From Roseateles aquatilis (GTDB taxonomy: Bacteria > Pseudomonadota > Gammaproteobacteria > Burkholderiales > Burkholderiaceae_C), in contig NZ_NIOF01000006.1 in the NCBI RefSeq assembly GCF_002205645.1, positions 62,001 to 126,000 of the forward strand: a stretch of DNA of 64,000 nt, given 5' to 3'. A program made the translations under genes and the position numbers. Positions 42,096-50,158 of the stretch are shown here, piece after piece (position 1 is the stretch's first letter; every line of letters starts with the position of its first letter). The notes under the pieces are model-generated. The model made no database searches and was not told the origin of the DNA. It saw only the letters and a list, made by a program, of their open reading frames with translations.

Positions 42096-43418
42096 ATGTC
42101 GATCTCCGAGTCATTCACCCCCCGTCGGACCTCGTCCGTGTCCACCCTCCCGCCCTTGTCCCGCCGCGCGCGCCTGCTCGCCGCCACCGCGCTGGCCGTT
42201 GCCGCGCTGGCGCCGCTGGCGGCGCGCGCCGAGGCGACCAAGATCCTGTTCGTCGGCAACAGCTACACCTTTGGCCGCGTCGATCCGGTGATGAGCTACA
42301 ACGCCGCCAACATCCATGACCTGACGGCCGGCATGTACGCCGCCAACCCGAGCGGCGCCAACAGCTTCGAGCCCCATCCGTGGGGCGGCGTGGCCGGCAT
42401 CTTCAAGCAGTTCACCGTCGAGGCGGGCCTGGACTACGACGTGTCCATGTCCGCGCGCAACGCGGCCTCGCTGCGCGGCCATTTCCTCAACACCAACACG
42501 GCGGGCTGGGATCTGCGCGGCAACATCGGCTCGCAGGCGTGGGACAAGGTGGTGCTGCAGGAGCAGAGCGACGAGCCGCTGACCAAGCAGCCGGGGCTGG
42601 CGTCCAACCCGGCCTACTTCAGCACCTACACCAACCTGATCGAGAACTGGATCCATCAGGGCAACGCGCTGAGCTACCGCGAGCGCGACCTGATCGGCGG
42701 CAGCAACGCGGCCTGCGCGGCGATCACCGGCGCGTCGACGGGGACTTGCGGCACGCTGCGCAACATCGCGGCCAACAGCAACGCCAACGCGGCGGCGGAC
42801 GTGTACCTGTACCAGACCTGGGCACGGCCCAACCTGGTCAACGCGCCCAGCACCACGGTCACCGACGACAACACCGGCGCCGTCACGCCGACCGGTCAGC
42901 CGGCGCAGTCGTTCTACACCAGCCTGCAGGCCATGACCGCGGACCTGAAGCAGGCCTACGCGAACGCGGCGGCGCTGGCGGGGGCCGACGGCTCGGGCGG
43001 CATCAAGGGCGTGGCGCCGGTGGGCGAGGCCTTCATGCGCGCGATCTCGGAAGGCGTCGCGACGCCCGACATGTACGCGTCGACCGCGGCGACCGACGGC
43101 CTGCTGGACCTGTGGTTCGACGACGGCACGCATGCGAGCAAGTACGGCTCCTACCTGAGCGCGTTGACGCTGTTCGGCACGATCACGGGGCTGGATCCGG
43201 CCAGCCTCGGGCTGAACGAGATCGCCGCGCGCGATCTGGGCATCAGCGCGCGCGACGCGTTGCTGCTGCAGCGTGTCGCCAGCGATCAACTGGGTTTCGC
43301 GGCGGTGCCGGAGCCGGGGTCGTTCGCGCTGGCCGGGCTGGGGATTGGATTGCTGGCGCTGCGGCGCCGGCGCAAGGTTGGCAACGCAGTGCAGGGCGCG
43401 CGTTTCGCGGCGGCCTGA
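42096..43418 (+). CDS. PEP-CTERM protein with SGNH-hydrolase-like domain
   Basis: Exported protein of 440 residues. It has a basic N-terminus, a signal core (LLAATALAVAALAPLAARA), then ILFVGNSYTFGRVDPV, a GDSL/SGNH-like block I with the putative nucleophile Ser in GNS. Near the end, WFDDGTHASKYGSY supplies the Asp-x-x-His-type catalytic pair. The C-terminus is a textbook PEP-CTERM sorting signal: VPEPGSFALAGLGIGLLALRRRRK. Such signals are processed by exosortase, and the proteins are usually released into a polysaccharide matrix. No exosortase gene is in the window. The ribosome site AAGGA precedes ATG 42096. It is 25 bp upstream of a secreted alpha/beta hydrolase, which suggests a joint extracellular role. 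Confidence 0.88.
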   Translation: MSISESFTPRRTSSVSTLPPLSRRARLLAATALAVAALAPLAARAEATKILFVGNSYTFGRVDPVMSYNAANIHDLTAGMYAANPSGANSFEPHPWGGVAGIFKQFTVEAGLDYDVSMSARNAASLRGHFLNTNTAGWDLRGNIGSQAWDKVVLQEQSDEPLTKQPGLASNPAYFSTYTNLIENWIHQGNALSYRERDLIGGSNAACAAITGASTGTCGTLRNIAANSNANAAADVYLYQTWARPNLVNAPSTTVTDDNTGAVTPTGQPAQSFYTSLQAMTADLKQAYANAAALAGADGSGGIKGVAPVGEAFMRAISEGVATPDMYASTAATDGLLDLWFDDGTHASKYGSYLSALTLFGTITGLDPASLGLNEIAARDLGISARDALLLQRVASDQLGFAAVPEPGSFALAGLGIGLLALRRRRKVGNAVQGARFAAA

Positions 43419-43443
43419 CGGGAAACTTCGGAGGAAGATCAGG

Positions 43444-44829
43444 ATGACGAGCTACGGCAAGGGCAACAACGGCGCGCGCGCGCGCGGATCGCTGGCCGCG
43501 TTGGCCGCATGGATGCTGCTGGCGGCGACGCCGCTGATGGCCAAGACACCGACCGCCGACGCCGCGGCGGGCGCGGTCGAGACCGGACCGACCGAGACGG
43601 CGTGCCCCAGCGGGGTCGGTGACGGCACCAAGTGCCTGGCCGGCCGCGACAGCGCGGGCTCGCTCTACCTGATCGCCATGCCCAGGCAGTGGAACGGCGA
43701 CCTGGTGGTGCACGCGCACGGTGGGCCGTTCCTCGGCGCGCCGACGGCCAAGCGTGTCGCGGAGGACCTGGAGCGCTGGTCCATCATGCCCAGGCTGGGA
43801 TATGCCTGGGCGGCATCGAGCTACCGGCAGGGCGGTGTCGCGGTCACCGCCGCGGCCGAGGACACCGACCGACTGCGCCAGATCTTCATCGACAAGGTCG
43901 CCAAGCCCAAGCACGTCTACCTGCACGGCCAGTCCTGGGGCGCGAGCGTGGCGGCCAAGGGCGCGGAGCTCTTCACCCGCGGCAAGCCCTATGACGCGGT
44001 GCTGCTGACCTCCGGGGTGCTGGGCGGCGGCACGCGCAGCTACGACTTCCGGCTCGACCTGCGCGTCGTCTACCAGTACCTGTGCCACAACCATCCGCTG
44101 CCGACCGAGCCGCAGTACCCGCTGAACATCGGCCTTCCGCCGGATTCGAAGCTGACGCAGCACGAGCTGGCCCGGCGCGTCGACGACTGCCTGGGCCTGA
44201 ACAAGCCGGCGGCGGAACGCACGCCGGAGCAGGCCCGCAAGGTGAAGACGATCGTCGACGTGGTGCACATCCAGGAGCGCAGCATCCTGCCGCATCTGAA
44301 CTGGGCGACGTGGCACTTCCAGGACATCGCGCAGAAGCGCACCGGCGGGGTCAGCCCGTTCGGCAACATCGGCGCGGTGTATGCCGGGTCCTCGGACGAC
44401 GCCGCGCTCAATGCCGGCGTGCTGCGCTACGCGGCCGATCCGAAGGCGGTGGCCACGCTGTCCGCCGACGCGGACCTGACAGGCCGGATTCCGGTGCCGG
44501 TGCTGACGGTGCACGCGATCCACGATCCCACCGCGATGGTGGAGCTGCAGGACAGTTTCGGCCGCACGATGGCCGCGGCGGGGCGCGGCGACGCGCTGGT
44601 GCAGACCTTCACCGGGGACAAGGACCACAGCTACCTCAGCGACCCGACCTACGCGGCGCTGCTGGAGGCGCTGTCGGCATGGACCACGCAAGGCCGCAAG
44701 CCGACGCCGGAAGGCATCGCGGCGGGCTGTGAGAAGGCCAGGGCGACGCTGGGGTCGACATGCCGCTTCGAGCCGGCGTATCAGCCCAAGCCGCTGGACA
44801 CGCGGGTGCCGGCGCGCGAGCGGCCGTGA
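43444..44829 (+). CDS. Secreted alpha/beta hydrolase
   Basis: Exported protein of 461 residues. The signal segment SLAALAAWMLLAATPLMA precedes an alpha/beta-hydrolase domain with an oxyanion-type HAHGGP motif, the nucleophile elbow YLHGQSWGAS (G-x-S-x-G), and a late GDKDHSYLSDP holding the probable catalytic His. Four or more cysteines suit a periplasmic or extracellular protein. The substrate is not evident; acyl esters or peptides are possible. It follows the PEP-CTERM gene by 25 bp and is likely co-transcribed. Confidence 0.85.
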   Translation: MTSYGKGNNGARARGSLAALAAWMLLAATPLMAKTPTADAAAGAVETGPTETACPSGVGDGTKCLAGRDSAGSLYLIAMPRQWNGDLVVHAHGGPFLGAPTAKRVAEDLERWSIMPRLGYAWAASSYRQGGVAVTAAAEDTDRLRQIFIDKVAKPKHVYLHGQSWGASVAAKGAELFTRGKPYDAVLLTSGVLGGGTRSYDFRLDLRVVYQYLCHNHPLPTEPQYPLNIGLPPDSKLTQHELARRVDDCLGLNKPAAERTPEQARKVKTIVDVVHIQERSILPHLNWATWHFQDIAQKRTGGVSPFGNIGAVYAGSSDDAALNAGVLRYAADPKAVATLSADADLTGRIPVPVLTVHAIHDPTAMVELQDSFGRTMAAAGRGDALVQTFTGDKDHSYLSDPTYAALLEALSAWTTQGRKPTPEGIAAGCEKARATLGSTCRFEPAYQPKPLDTRVPARERP

Positions 44830-44835
44830 CGGGCA

Positions 44836-45471
44836 TCAGTCCCGATCCGATCCCTCACCCGGCGCGACCACCAGGCGCGAGGCGCCGGGTTGGATGTATT
44901 GGAGCAGCCGGCATTTGTCCGGCGCCGGGTCGCAGTAGCGGACCGCGATGAGGCCCGTGCGGCCGCGTGCGGGGTGCATGACCAGTTGCCTTTCATGGGC
45001 CCCATGCGAGCTGAGGACGGCCTTGATGAAGGCCGTCGGCACGGTGGGCAGCCGGTCGGCGATCCAGTCCTGCGTGTCCTGCCATGAGGGCTCCAGCAAC
45101 CATTGGCTGAAGACAAGGGCGCCGGGACCGAGCGTGATGGTGGCGTCGCCATGAAGCACTGGCGCGCGAGCCGTGAGCGCCAGATATGCGCAAGCGGCGG
45201 CGCACGCGCCGTGGACTTCGACCTGTCGGAATGCGAATGCGCCACGCAGAACGAATCTCGCGTGCAATGGGTTGCCGCCGCGCAGGTCCCGCAGGTGGAT
45301 CGTTTCGATCGAGGTATTGGCGTGAAGTACCTTCTCAATACGTTCGATATCCATGATCGAAAGAGAGCCATTCTCGATCCACAGATGATTGTCAGCGGTT
45401 CGGTGGGAAATAGTGGCGCCGAAACAAATCGACGGCAGTAATGCCAGGGATGTGAGCAGGCGATTCAGCAT
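44836..45471 (-). CDS. Secreted ClpP/SppA-like protein lacking the catalytic Ser
   Basis: Product of 211 residues with a signal peptide (LLTSLALLPSICFGA). The middle reads VEVHGACAAACAYLALTA, the shape of the G-x-C-x-S-A-C block of periplasmic ClpP-crotonase-fold proteases, but the position of the usual Ser is Ala. The two Cys and a later pair (YCDPAPDKC) could form disulfides. It is therefore probably a non-catalytic relative. It converges with the hydrolase gene at 44829 (6-bp gap) and lies downstream of the small double-glycine peptide gene on the same strand. ATG 45471 was preferred over GTG 45477. Confidence 0.6.
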   Translation of the reverse strand: MLNRLLTSLALLPSICFGATISHRTADNHLWIENGSLSIMDIERIEKVLHANTSIETIHLRDLRGGNPLHARFVLRGAFAFRQVEVHGACAAACAYLALTARAPVLHGDATITLGPGALVFSQWLLEPSWQDTQDWIADRLPTVPTAFIKAVLSSHGAHERQLVMHPARGRTGLIAVRYCDPAPDKCRLLQYIQPGASRLVVAPGEGSDRD

Positions 45472-45548
45472 GAACACGGGGATCCAGTGGGAATGGATTG
45501 GGCGGAACCGCAGATGACAGCTCCGCCTTCTAGCGCCCAGCCGGTTGG

Positions 45549-45833
45549 TTACCCTCCATAGAACCGGTTGACGATTCGGCCGGCAGAATCAGCGACCAGA
45601 TGCATGGCACCCGCTGAGAGACCATTGAACACCATCAATGGCACGGCCCCGCCGCATCGATTGAGCATCTGGTTCGCCCAGGAGCGATAGGTGGCTTCCG
45701 CGAACACGCTCTTGAAGTGTTGCTCAGCTCCAGGAATCGATTCGCCCCAGCTGTTGTAACCAGGCTTCCTCGTAATGGCCGCGTCGCCGCCCGATACCAT
45801 GGCGATTTCCTCTTTCGTCAATTCACGAATCAT
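45549..45833 (-). CDS. Double-glycine leader peptide (bacteriocin/RiPP-like precursor)
   Basis: Small protein of 94 residues starting MIRELTKEEIAMVSGG. This is the consensus of double-glycine leaders (ELT/S..E...V.GG) that C39-peptidase ABC exporters cut after the GG, here residues 15-16. The mature peptide would be 78 residues, with a single Cys, a Gly/Ala-rich hydrophobic patch (GGAVPLMVFNGLSAGAMHL) and a Tyr-Gly-Gly end. A GGAG lies 6 bp before the ATG. No C39 exporter or recognised immunity gene is adjacent; the HlyB homologue in this window lacks the peptidase Cys, so the exporter must lie elsewhere. It sits in AT-richer DNA than its surroundings, consistent with acquisition. A bacteriocin is likely but unproven; a signalling peptide is also possible. 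Confidence 0.65.
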   Translation of the reverse strand: MIRELTKEEIAMVSGGDAAITRKPGYNSWGESIPGAEQHFKSVFAEATYRSWANQMLNRCGGAVPLMVFNGLSAGAMHLVADSAGRIVNRFYGG

Positions 45834-46211
45834 GATTTGCTCCAGGCAGTTTTCTGAATCCCTTGTTGTGAGAGATTGGCGCGGTGCGATCTACGAAGCT
45901 AGTTTGATCGGATTCGAAAATGCCTTCCATTAGGGTTAATTTTCTGAAATTGATGGCGCTTGGTTTATTTGCATATGGGTTGCGGTCTGACATGCCTTGG
46001 AATTGCTAGGAGGCTAATCAGCAATGCTGGAAGGCGCCATAGAAACCAAGGGAAAACGATCAGGCTAGACGAGCCAGGAAAATAGTCCGGGCGGAACACT
46101 GCGGCCAGTCGGGTTGGAACAGATTGGCCAGCCATAACGACGCGAGGCACCTCCCGGCGCCTCGCTCAGATCAATCGTTGTCCGCAGGCCAGTGCGCGGA
46201 CGCGCCCCGCA
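45834..46211. other. AT-rich gene-poor gap
   Basis: A 378-bp stretch clearly poorer in GC than its neighbours. It probably carries the promoter of the double-glycine peptide gene. Near 46142-46165 a 7-bp stem (GCGAGGC/GCCTCGC) could end the amylase operon transcript. Two short minus-strand frames (45823-45930 and 45965-46150) lack good ribosome sites and are not called. Confidence 0.5.
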
Positions 46212-48209
46212 TCACTCGATCGACAACACCGTCACCGACTTTGCCGGCAAGGTCAAGGTCCGGCCCAGCGTGCGGCGTTCGCCGGTGATCACGTCGGTGG
46301 CGGTCTCGCCGCCGCGCAGCATCTCGGGGAAACGGTCGAGCGCCAGTTCCTGCGGTTCGCGACCCTTGTGCAGCACCAGCATCAGCCGGCGCCCCCGCAG
46401 GCCCTTCGCGGCGTCGTAGCGGAACAGCACATAGCTGTTGGCCATCGGCGCGTACTGCATCAGCGCGCCGCCATGCACCAGCGGCTCCGACTTGCGCCAG
46501 TTCAGCAGCCGCTTCAGGAACGCCTGCGCGTCGCGCTGGCGTTCGCTCAGGCCCGCGCCGGTGAAGGCGTTCACCGTGTCGCCCGGCCAGCCGCCGGGGA
46601 AGTCTGCCCGCACCACGCCGTCGTCGCGGTGCCGCGGACTGGTCATGAGGATCTCGGTCCCGTAGAAGAACTGCGGGATGCGGCGCACGAACGACAGGTA
46701 CGCCCACGCCATGCGGGTCAGGTCGACGTCCTCGTGCAGCGCGCTATAGAGGCGCGGCGTGTCGTGGTTGCCCTCGAAGAGCACCAGGTTGCCGGCGTCC
46801 GGGTAGACGAAGTCGTGCGCCAACGCCTCGTAGATGCGGGTGAAGCCGCCGTCGTGGCTGTCCGCCTGGTTCAGGCCGGCCAGCAGCGCCTCCTGCAGCG
46901 GGAAGTCCATCAGGCTGGGCAGCGATGAGACGTAGCCGTCGTGATTGACCTTGCCCGCCTGCCAGTACGACACCACCGCCGGATGCGGGCTCCATTCCTC
47001 GCCGACGATGTTGAGCCGGGGGTACTCGTCCTTGAGGCGCCGGGACCAGGCCGCCAGGAAGTCCTTGTCGGAGTAGCTGTAGGTGTCGGTCCGCACGCCC
47101 GCGAGGCCGGCGCGCTCGATCCACCACAGGCTCATCTGCGTCAGGTAGGTGGCCACCAGCGGCTGGCGCTGGTTGAGGTCGGGCATGCCGGGGCTGAACC
47201 AGCCGTCGCTGAAGCGCTTGCGGTCGCTGGGCGCCGCATAGGGGTCCTGCAGCGTCATGCGCGCGTGATGCGTCTCGGTGTACTGCGGCCAGACGTTGAT
47301 CCAGTCCGTTGTCGGCAGGTCCGCCATCCACCAGTGATGCACGCCGATGTGGTTCAGCACGATGTCCTGGATCAGGCCGATGCCGCGGCGCCTGGCTTCC
47401 AGGCTCAGGGCGACGTAATCGGCATTGCTGCCGAAGCGCGGATCGGTCTTGTAGAAGTCGGTCGCGCCGTAACCGTGGTAGCTCCACTTCGGGCTGTTGT
47501 TCTCCGACAGCGGCGTCGGCCACAGCATCGTGAAGCCCATGGCCGCGATGTAGTCCAGGTGCGCGGTCAGGCCGGCCAGATCGCCGCCATGGCGGCCGCC
47601 CGGATCGTCGCGGCGCACGCCTTCCGCCATGCCCGCCACCTGGTCGTTGCGCGGGTCGCCGTTGGCGAAGCGGTCTGGCACCACCAGGTAGATCGCGTCC
47701 TTGGGGCCGAAGCTCTCGCGCTGCGCCGAGCCGGCCGCGCGGGCCTGCAACGGGTAGGGGTGCTCCAGGACGACCTGCCCGTCGCGCTTCAGTCGCAGCG
47801 TCAGCGTGCCGGGCCGCGCGCCGGCGTCGATGCGCAAGTCGAGGAACAGGTAGTTGGGGCTGTCGCCGCGCCGCGCGCCGGTCAGCGTCACGCCGGGCAT
47901 GGGTGCGATCTCGGCCTGCAGCGCGCCGATGCCGGCGCCGTGCAGCATCAGCTGCAGCTCGGGACGGGCCATGCCCACCCACCAGTCCGGCGGCTCGACG
48001 TGATCGAGCACCACCGGGGCGGGAGCCTGGACGGAAGCGACGGACGTCGCGGCGACGGCGGCCGGGTTCTGGGTCATGGCAAGGCAACTCAGGGCAAGAG
48101 GAACAAGGGCGGCGCGAGCGCGGCGCAAGGCGTGGCGGGCGAGGGCGGCGCGGGACACGCGCAGCGCATGGCGGGCGAGGGTGGAGGGATCGATGACAGC
48201 GCGCATCAT
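46212..48209 (-). CDS. Cyclomaltodextrinase/neopullulanase-type GH13 amylase
   Basis: Exported GH13 enzyme of about 665 residues. A basic N-terminus and a hydrophobic stretch (ALVPLALSCLAMTQNPAAVAA) act as signal. An N-terminal cyclomaltodextrinase domain follows (VEPPDWWVGMARPELQLMLHG). The barrel has GYGATDFYKTDPRFG, Asp375 (GVRTDTYSY), Glu404 (VGEEW) and Asp483 (EGNHDTPR). Family members cut maltodextrins, cyclodextrins or pullulan, usually in the periplasm. It starts 8 bp after the stop of the preceding alpha-amylase gene (GAGG ribosome site), so the two form an operon behind HexR-like site 6. Confidence 0.92.
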   Translation of the reverse strand: MMRAVIDPSTLARHALRVSRAALARHALRRARAALVPLALSCLAMTQNPAAVAATSVASVQAPAPVVLDHVEPPDWWVGMARPELQLMLHGAGIGALQAEIAPMPGVTLTGARRGDSPNYLFLDLRIDAGARPGTLTLRLKRDGQVVLEHPYPLQARAAGSAQRESFGPKDAIYLVVPDRFANGDPRNDQVAGMAEGVRRDDPGGRHGGDLAGLTAHLDYIAAMGFTMLWPTPLSENNSPKWSYHGYGATDFYKTDPRFGSNADYVALSLEARRRGIGLIQDIVLNHIGVHHWWMADLPTTDWINVWPQYTETHHARMTLQDPYAAPSDRKRFSDGWFSPGMPDLNQRQPLVATYLTQMSLWWIERAGLAGVRTDTYSYSDKDFLAAWSRRLKDEYPRLNIVGEEWSPHPAVVSYWQAGKVNHDGYVSSLPSLMDFPLQEALLAGLNQADSHDGGFTRIYEALAHDFVYPDAGNLVLFEGNHDTPRLYSALHEDVDLTRMAWAYLSFVRRIPQFFYGTEILMTSPRHRDDGVVRADFPGGWPGDTVNAFTGAGLSERQRDAQAFLKRLLNWRKSEPLVHGGALMQYAPMANSYVLFRYDAAKGLRGRRLMLVLHKGREPQELALDRFPEMLRGGETATDVITGERRTLGRTLTLPAKSVTVLSIE

Positions 48210-48217
48210 GACCTCGC

Positions 48218-49912
48218 TCAGCGTACGCGGAAAACCTGCACCGACAGTGGCTCGGTGCTCAGCGTGACCGGACCGCGGGCGCCGGCGGGGGACGAATGCG
48301 GTGCATCGCCGGACCGCGCGGGGTACAGCGCTTCGAGTGTCGACTTCGCGGGCACCGTGGGCAATGTGACCAGCGCGGCTTCCTGACCGTAGTTGATGAC
48401 GATGAGCACGCGCTGGCCCCGGTAGGCGCGCTGGAAGCTCAGCACCCGGCCCTGCGCCAGCGGGGCTTCGTAGCTGCCGCGAGCGATCGCCGGCTGGCCG
48501 TTGCGCAGCGCCAGCATCGCCTTGTAGAAGTTCAGCAGCGAGCCCGGGTCGGCCGCCTGCGCCCGCGCGTTGTGCGTCGAGGCGTTCGGCGACACCGGCC
48601 GGAACGGCTGGCCCGGCGTGAAGCCGCGCGCATCGTCCGTCCAGCTCATCGGCGCGCGCAGCGGCTCGTCGCCCGGCAGGCCGGCGACGCCGGCCTGACC
48701 GATCTCCTCGCCGTAATAGATGAAGGGCGTGCCCGGCAGCAGCAGGTAGGTGGCGGCAGCCAGCTTGTAGCGCGCCTCGTCGCCGCCGAACTGGTCCCAC
48801 GCGCGCAGGCCCGCGAAGATGTCGTGGTTGCTGAGCATCGTCGCCATGGTCAGCGGCGCCTGGGTGAAGAAGTCCGCGACCTTGGCCACCGCCTCGGGCG
48901 CGCCGTCGCCGCCCTTGGCCGCGTCGATCACGGCGCGCTCCAGCCCGAAGGCGAAGGCGCTGCCGCAGATGTCGTCCCGCGTGTAGACGCGCGGCTCGGC
49001 GGTGGCCTCGCAGACCACGAAACGATGCGGATACCGCTTGATCTGACGCGTGAACCAGCCGGTCAGCGCGCGGCTCTCGGGCTGGTCGTTCCAGTCCTGG
49101 GCGCTGTTCTCGATCAGGTGCGGCACGGCGTCGAGCCGGAAGCCGTCCAGCCCGCGGTTGAGCCAGAAGCGCAGGCTGTCCGCGTGGTACTTCACCACCG
49201 CCGGATTGCGCATGTTGAAGTCAGGCATGTGCGGGCCGAAGACCGCGAAGTAACGCGGCGTGCCGGCCGGCGCGTCGGGTTTGGGCGGGGCGCTGGCGGC
49301 GTCGCCGACGCGCGCTTCCTCGCCGGGCAGGTACCAGGGCTGGTGACCCCAGATGTCCCAGTCCTTGAGCTCCCCCAGCGAGGCCGTGGACCACACGAAC
49401 CAGTCGCGCCACGGGCTCCCGGGATCGGCCGCGGCGGACTGGAACAACGCATGTTCCCGCGCGCTGTGGTTGAGCACGTAGTCCATCACCACGCCGATGC
49501 CGCGCCGGTGGGCCTCGCGGATCAGCGCGTCGAAGTCGGCCAGCGTGCCGTATCGCGGATCGATCGCGCGGTAGTCGGTGGTGGCGTAACCATGGTCGTG
49601 ATCGGCGCTGGCGGTGATCGGCATCAGCCAGATGCCCTTGATGCCCAGGTCCCTCAGGTAGTCCAGCCGGCCGATCAGGCCGCGCAGGTCGCCCACGCCG
49701 TCACCGTCGCTGTCCTGGTAGCCGCGCACGAAGACCTCGATGAACGCGCCGTGCTGCCAGCCCTCGGGCAGGGCGCTCCTGCCGCGGACCTCCTTCACCG
49801 GCGACAGGTCGACCGGCGCCGGCGGCGCGGCCAGCGCCGGCAGCAGGGCGGCGATCAGGCCGAGCGAGGACAGCACGGTCGCCATCGGGGCGGTGGTCGG
49901 GGCGCGCTTCAT
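48218..49912 (-). CDS. Exported alpha-amylase (GH13)
   Basis: GH13 enzyme of 564 residues with a signal peptide (VLSSLGLIAALLPALAAPP). Barrel motifs: GDGVGDLRGLIGRLDYLRDLGI (the DSDGDGVGD loop is a calcium-site style motif), VMDYVLNHSA, Asp261 (GFRLDAVPHL), Glu302 (VVCEATAEP) and Asp364 (LSNHDIFAG). It resembles periplasmic alpha-amylases/maltogenic glucosidases that act on maltodextrins. ATG 49912 has GGAG 8 bp upstream. The frame stays open for kilobases to the right, but that part lies antisense to the pullulanase gene and is not coding. It is the first gene of a two-amylase operon, divergent from pulA, with HexR-like site 6 just before it. Confidence 0.93.
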   Translation of the reverse strand: MKRAPTTAPMATVLSSLGLIAALLPALAAPPAPVDLSPVKEVRGRSALPEGWQHGAFIEVFVRGYQDSDGDGVGDLRGLIGRLDYLRDLGIKGIWLMPITASADHDHGYATTDYRAIDPRYGTLADFDALIREAHRRGIGVVMDYVLNHSAREHALFQSAAADPGSPWRDWFVWSTASLGELKDWDIWGHQPWYLPGEEARVGDAASAPPKPDAPAGTPRYFAVFGPHMPDFNMRNPAVVKYHADSLRFWLNRGLDGFRLDAVPHLIENSAQDWNDQPESRALTGWFTRQIKRYPHRFVVCEATAEPRVYTRDDICGSAFAFGLERAVIDAAKGGDGAPEAVAKVADFFTQAPLTMATMLSNHDIFAGLRAWDQFGGDEARYKLAAATYLLLPGTPFIYYGEEIGQAGVAGLPGDEPLRAPMSWTDDARGFTPGQPFRPVSPNASTHNARAQAADPGSLLNFYKAMLALRNGQPAIARGSYEAPLAQGRVLSFQRAYRGQRVLIVINYGQEAALVTLPTVPAKSTLEALYPARSGDAPHSSPAGARGPVTLSTEPLSVQVFRVR

Positions 49913-49937
49913 GCGGCGGTCTCCATGTCTTGTTGTT

Positions 49938-49952
49938 TGTAGCAAAAGTACG
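49938..49952. promoter_or_regulatory. HexR-like operator, site 6
   Basis: TGTAGCAAAAGTACG (reverse complement CGTACTTTTGCTACA) lies 26 bp upstream of the alpha-amylase start. It is an imperfect copy that shares the TTTTGCTAC half with sites 2 and 7. Confidence 0.6.
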
Positions 49953-50092
49953 GAATGAGTCGTCGCTCGATCGTCGTTGAAGGCGTCGCGCGGACTGCAC
50001 GAATCGGCTGAGTCCCTGACTTCGATGAACCGACAGGCGCGGCGCAGCATAGAAGGATTGGGGAATGAAGGGAAGTCCTGATCGTTCGTGGA

Positions 50093-50107
50093 TGTAGTTT
50101 TGCTACT
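50093..50107. promoter_or_regulatory. HexR-like operator, site 7
   Basis: TGTAGTTTTGCTACT lies 51-66 bp before the pullulanase start. It is nearly identical, with flanks, to site 2 before glk2. Confidence 0.7.
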
Positions 50108-50158
50108 ATCGTTGAAGGCCCAGCCGGGCCGAAGAACAACATGCCCGATGGAGACCCG

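Noticed and set aside
45823..45930. 35-codon frame ending over the start of the double-glycine peptide gene
   Set aside because: No ribosome site and no recognisable leader-peptide features.
45965..46150. 61-codon minus-strand frame with a hydrophobic C-terminal half, possible immunity protein
   Set aside because: It starts at GTG with no usable ribosome site. One hydrophobic stretch in AT-rich DNA is weak evidence.
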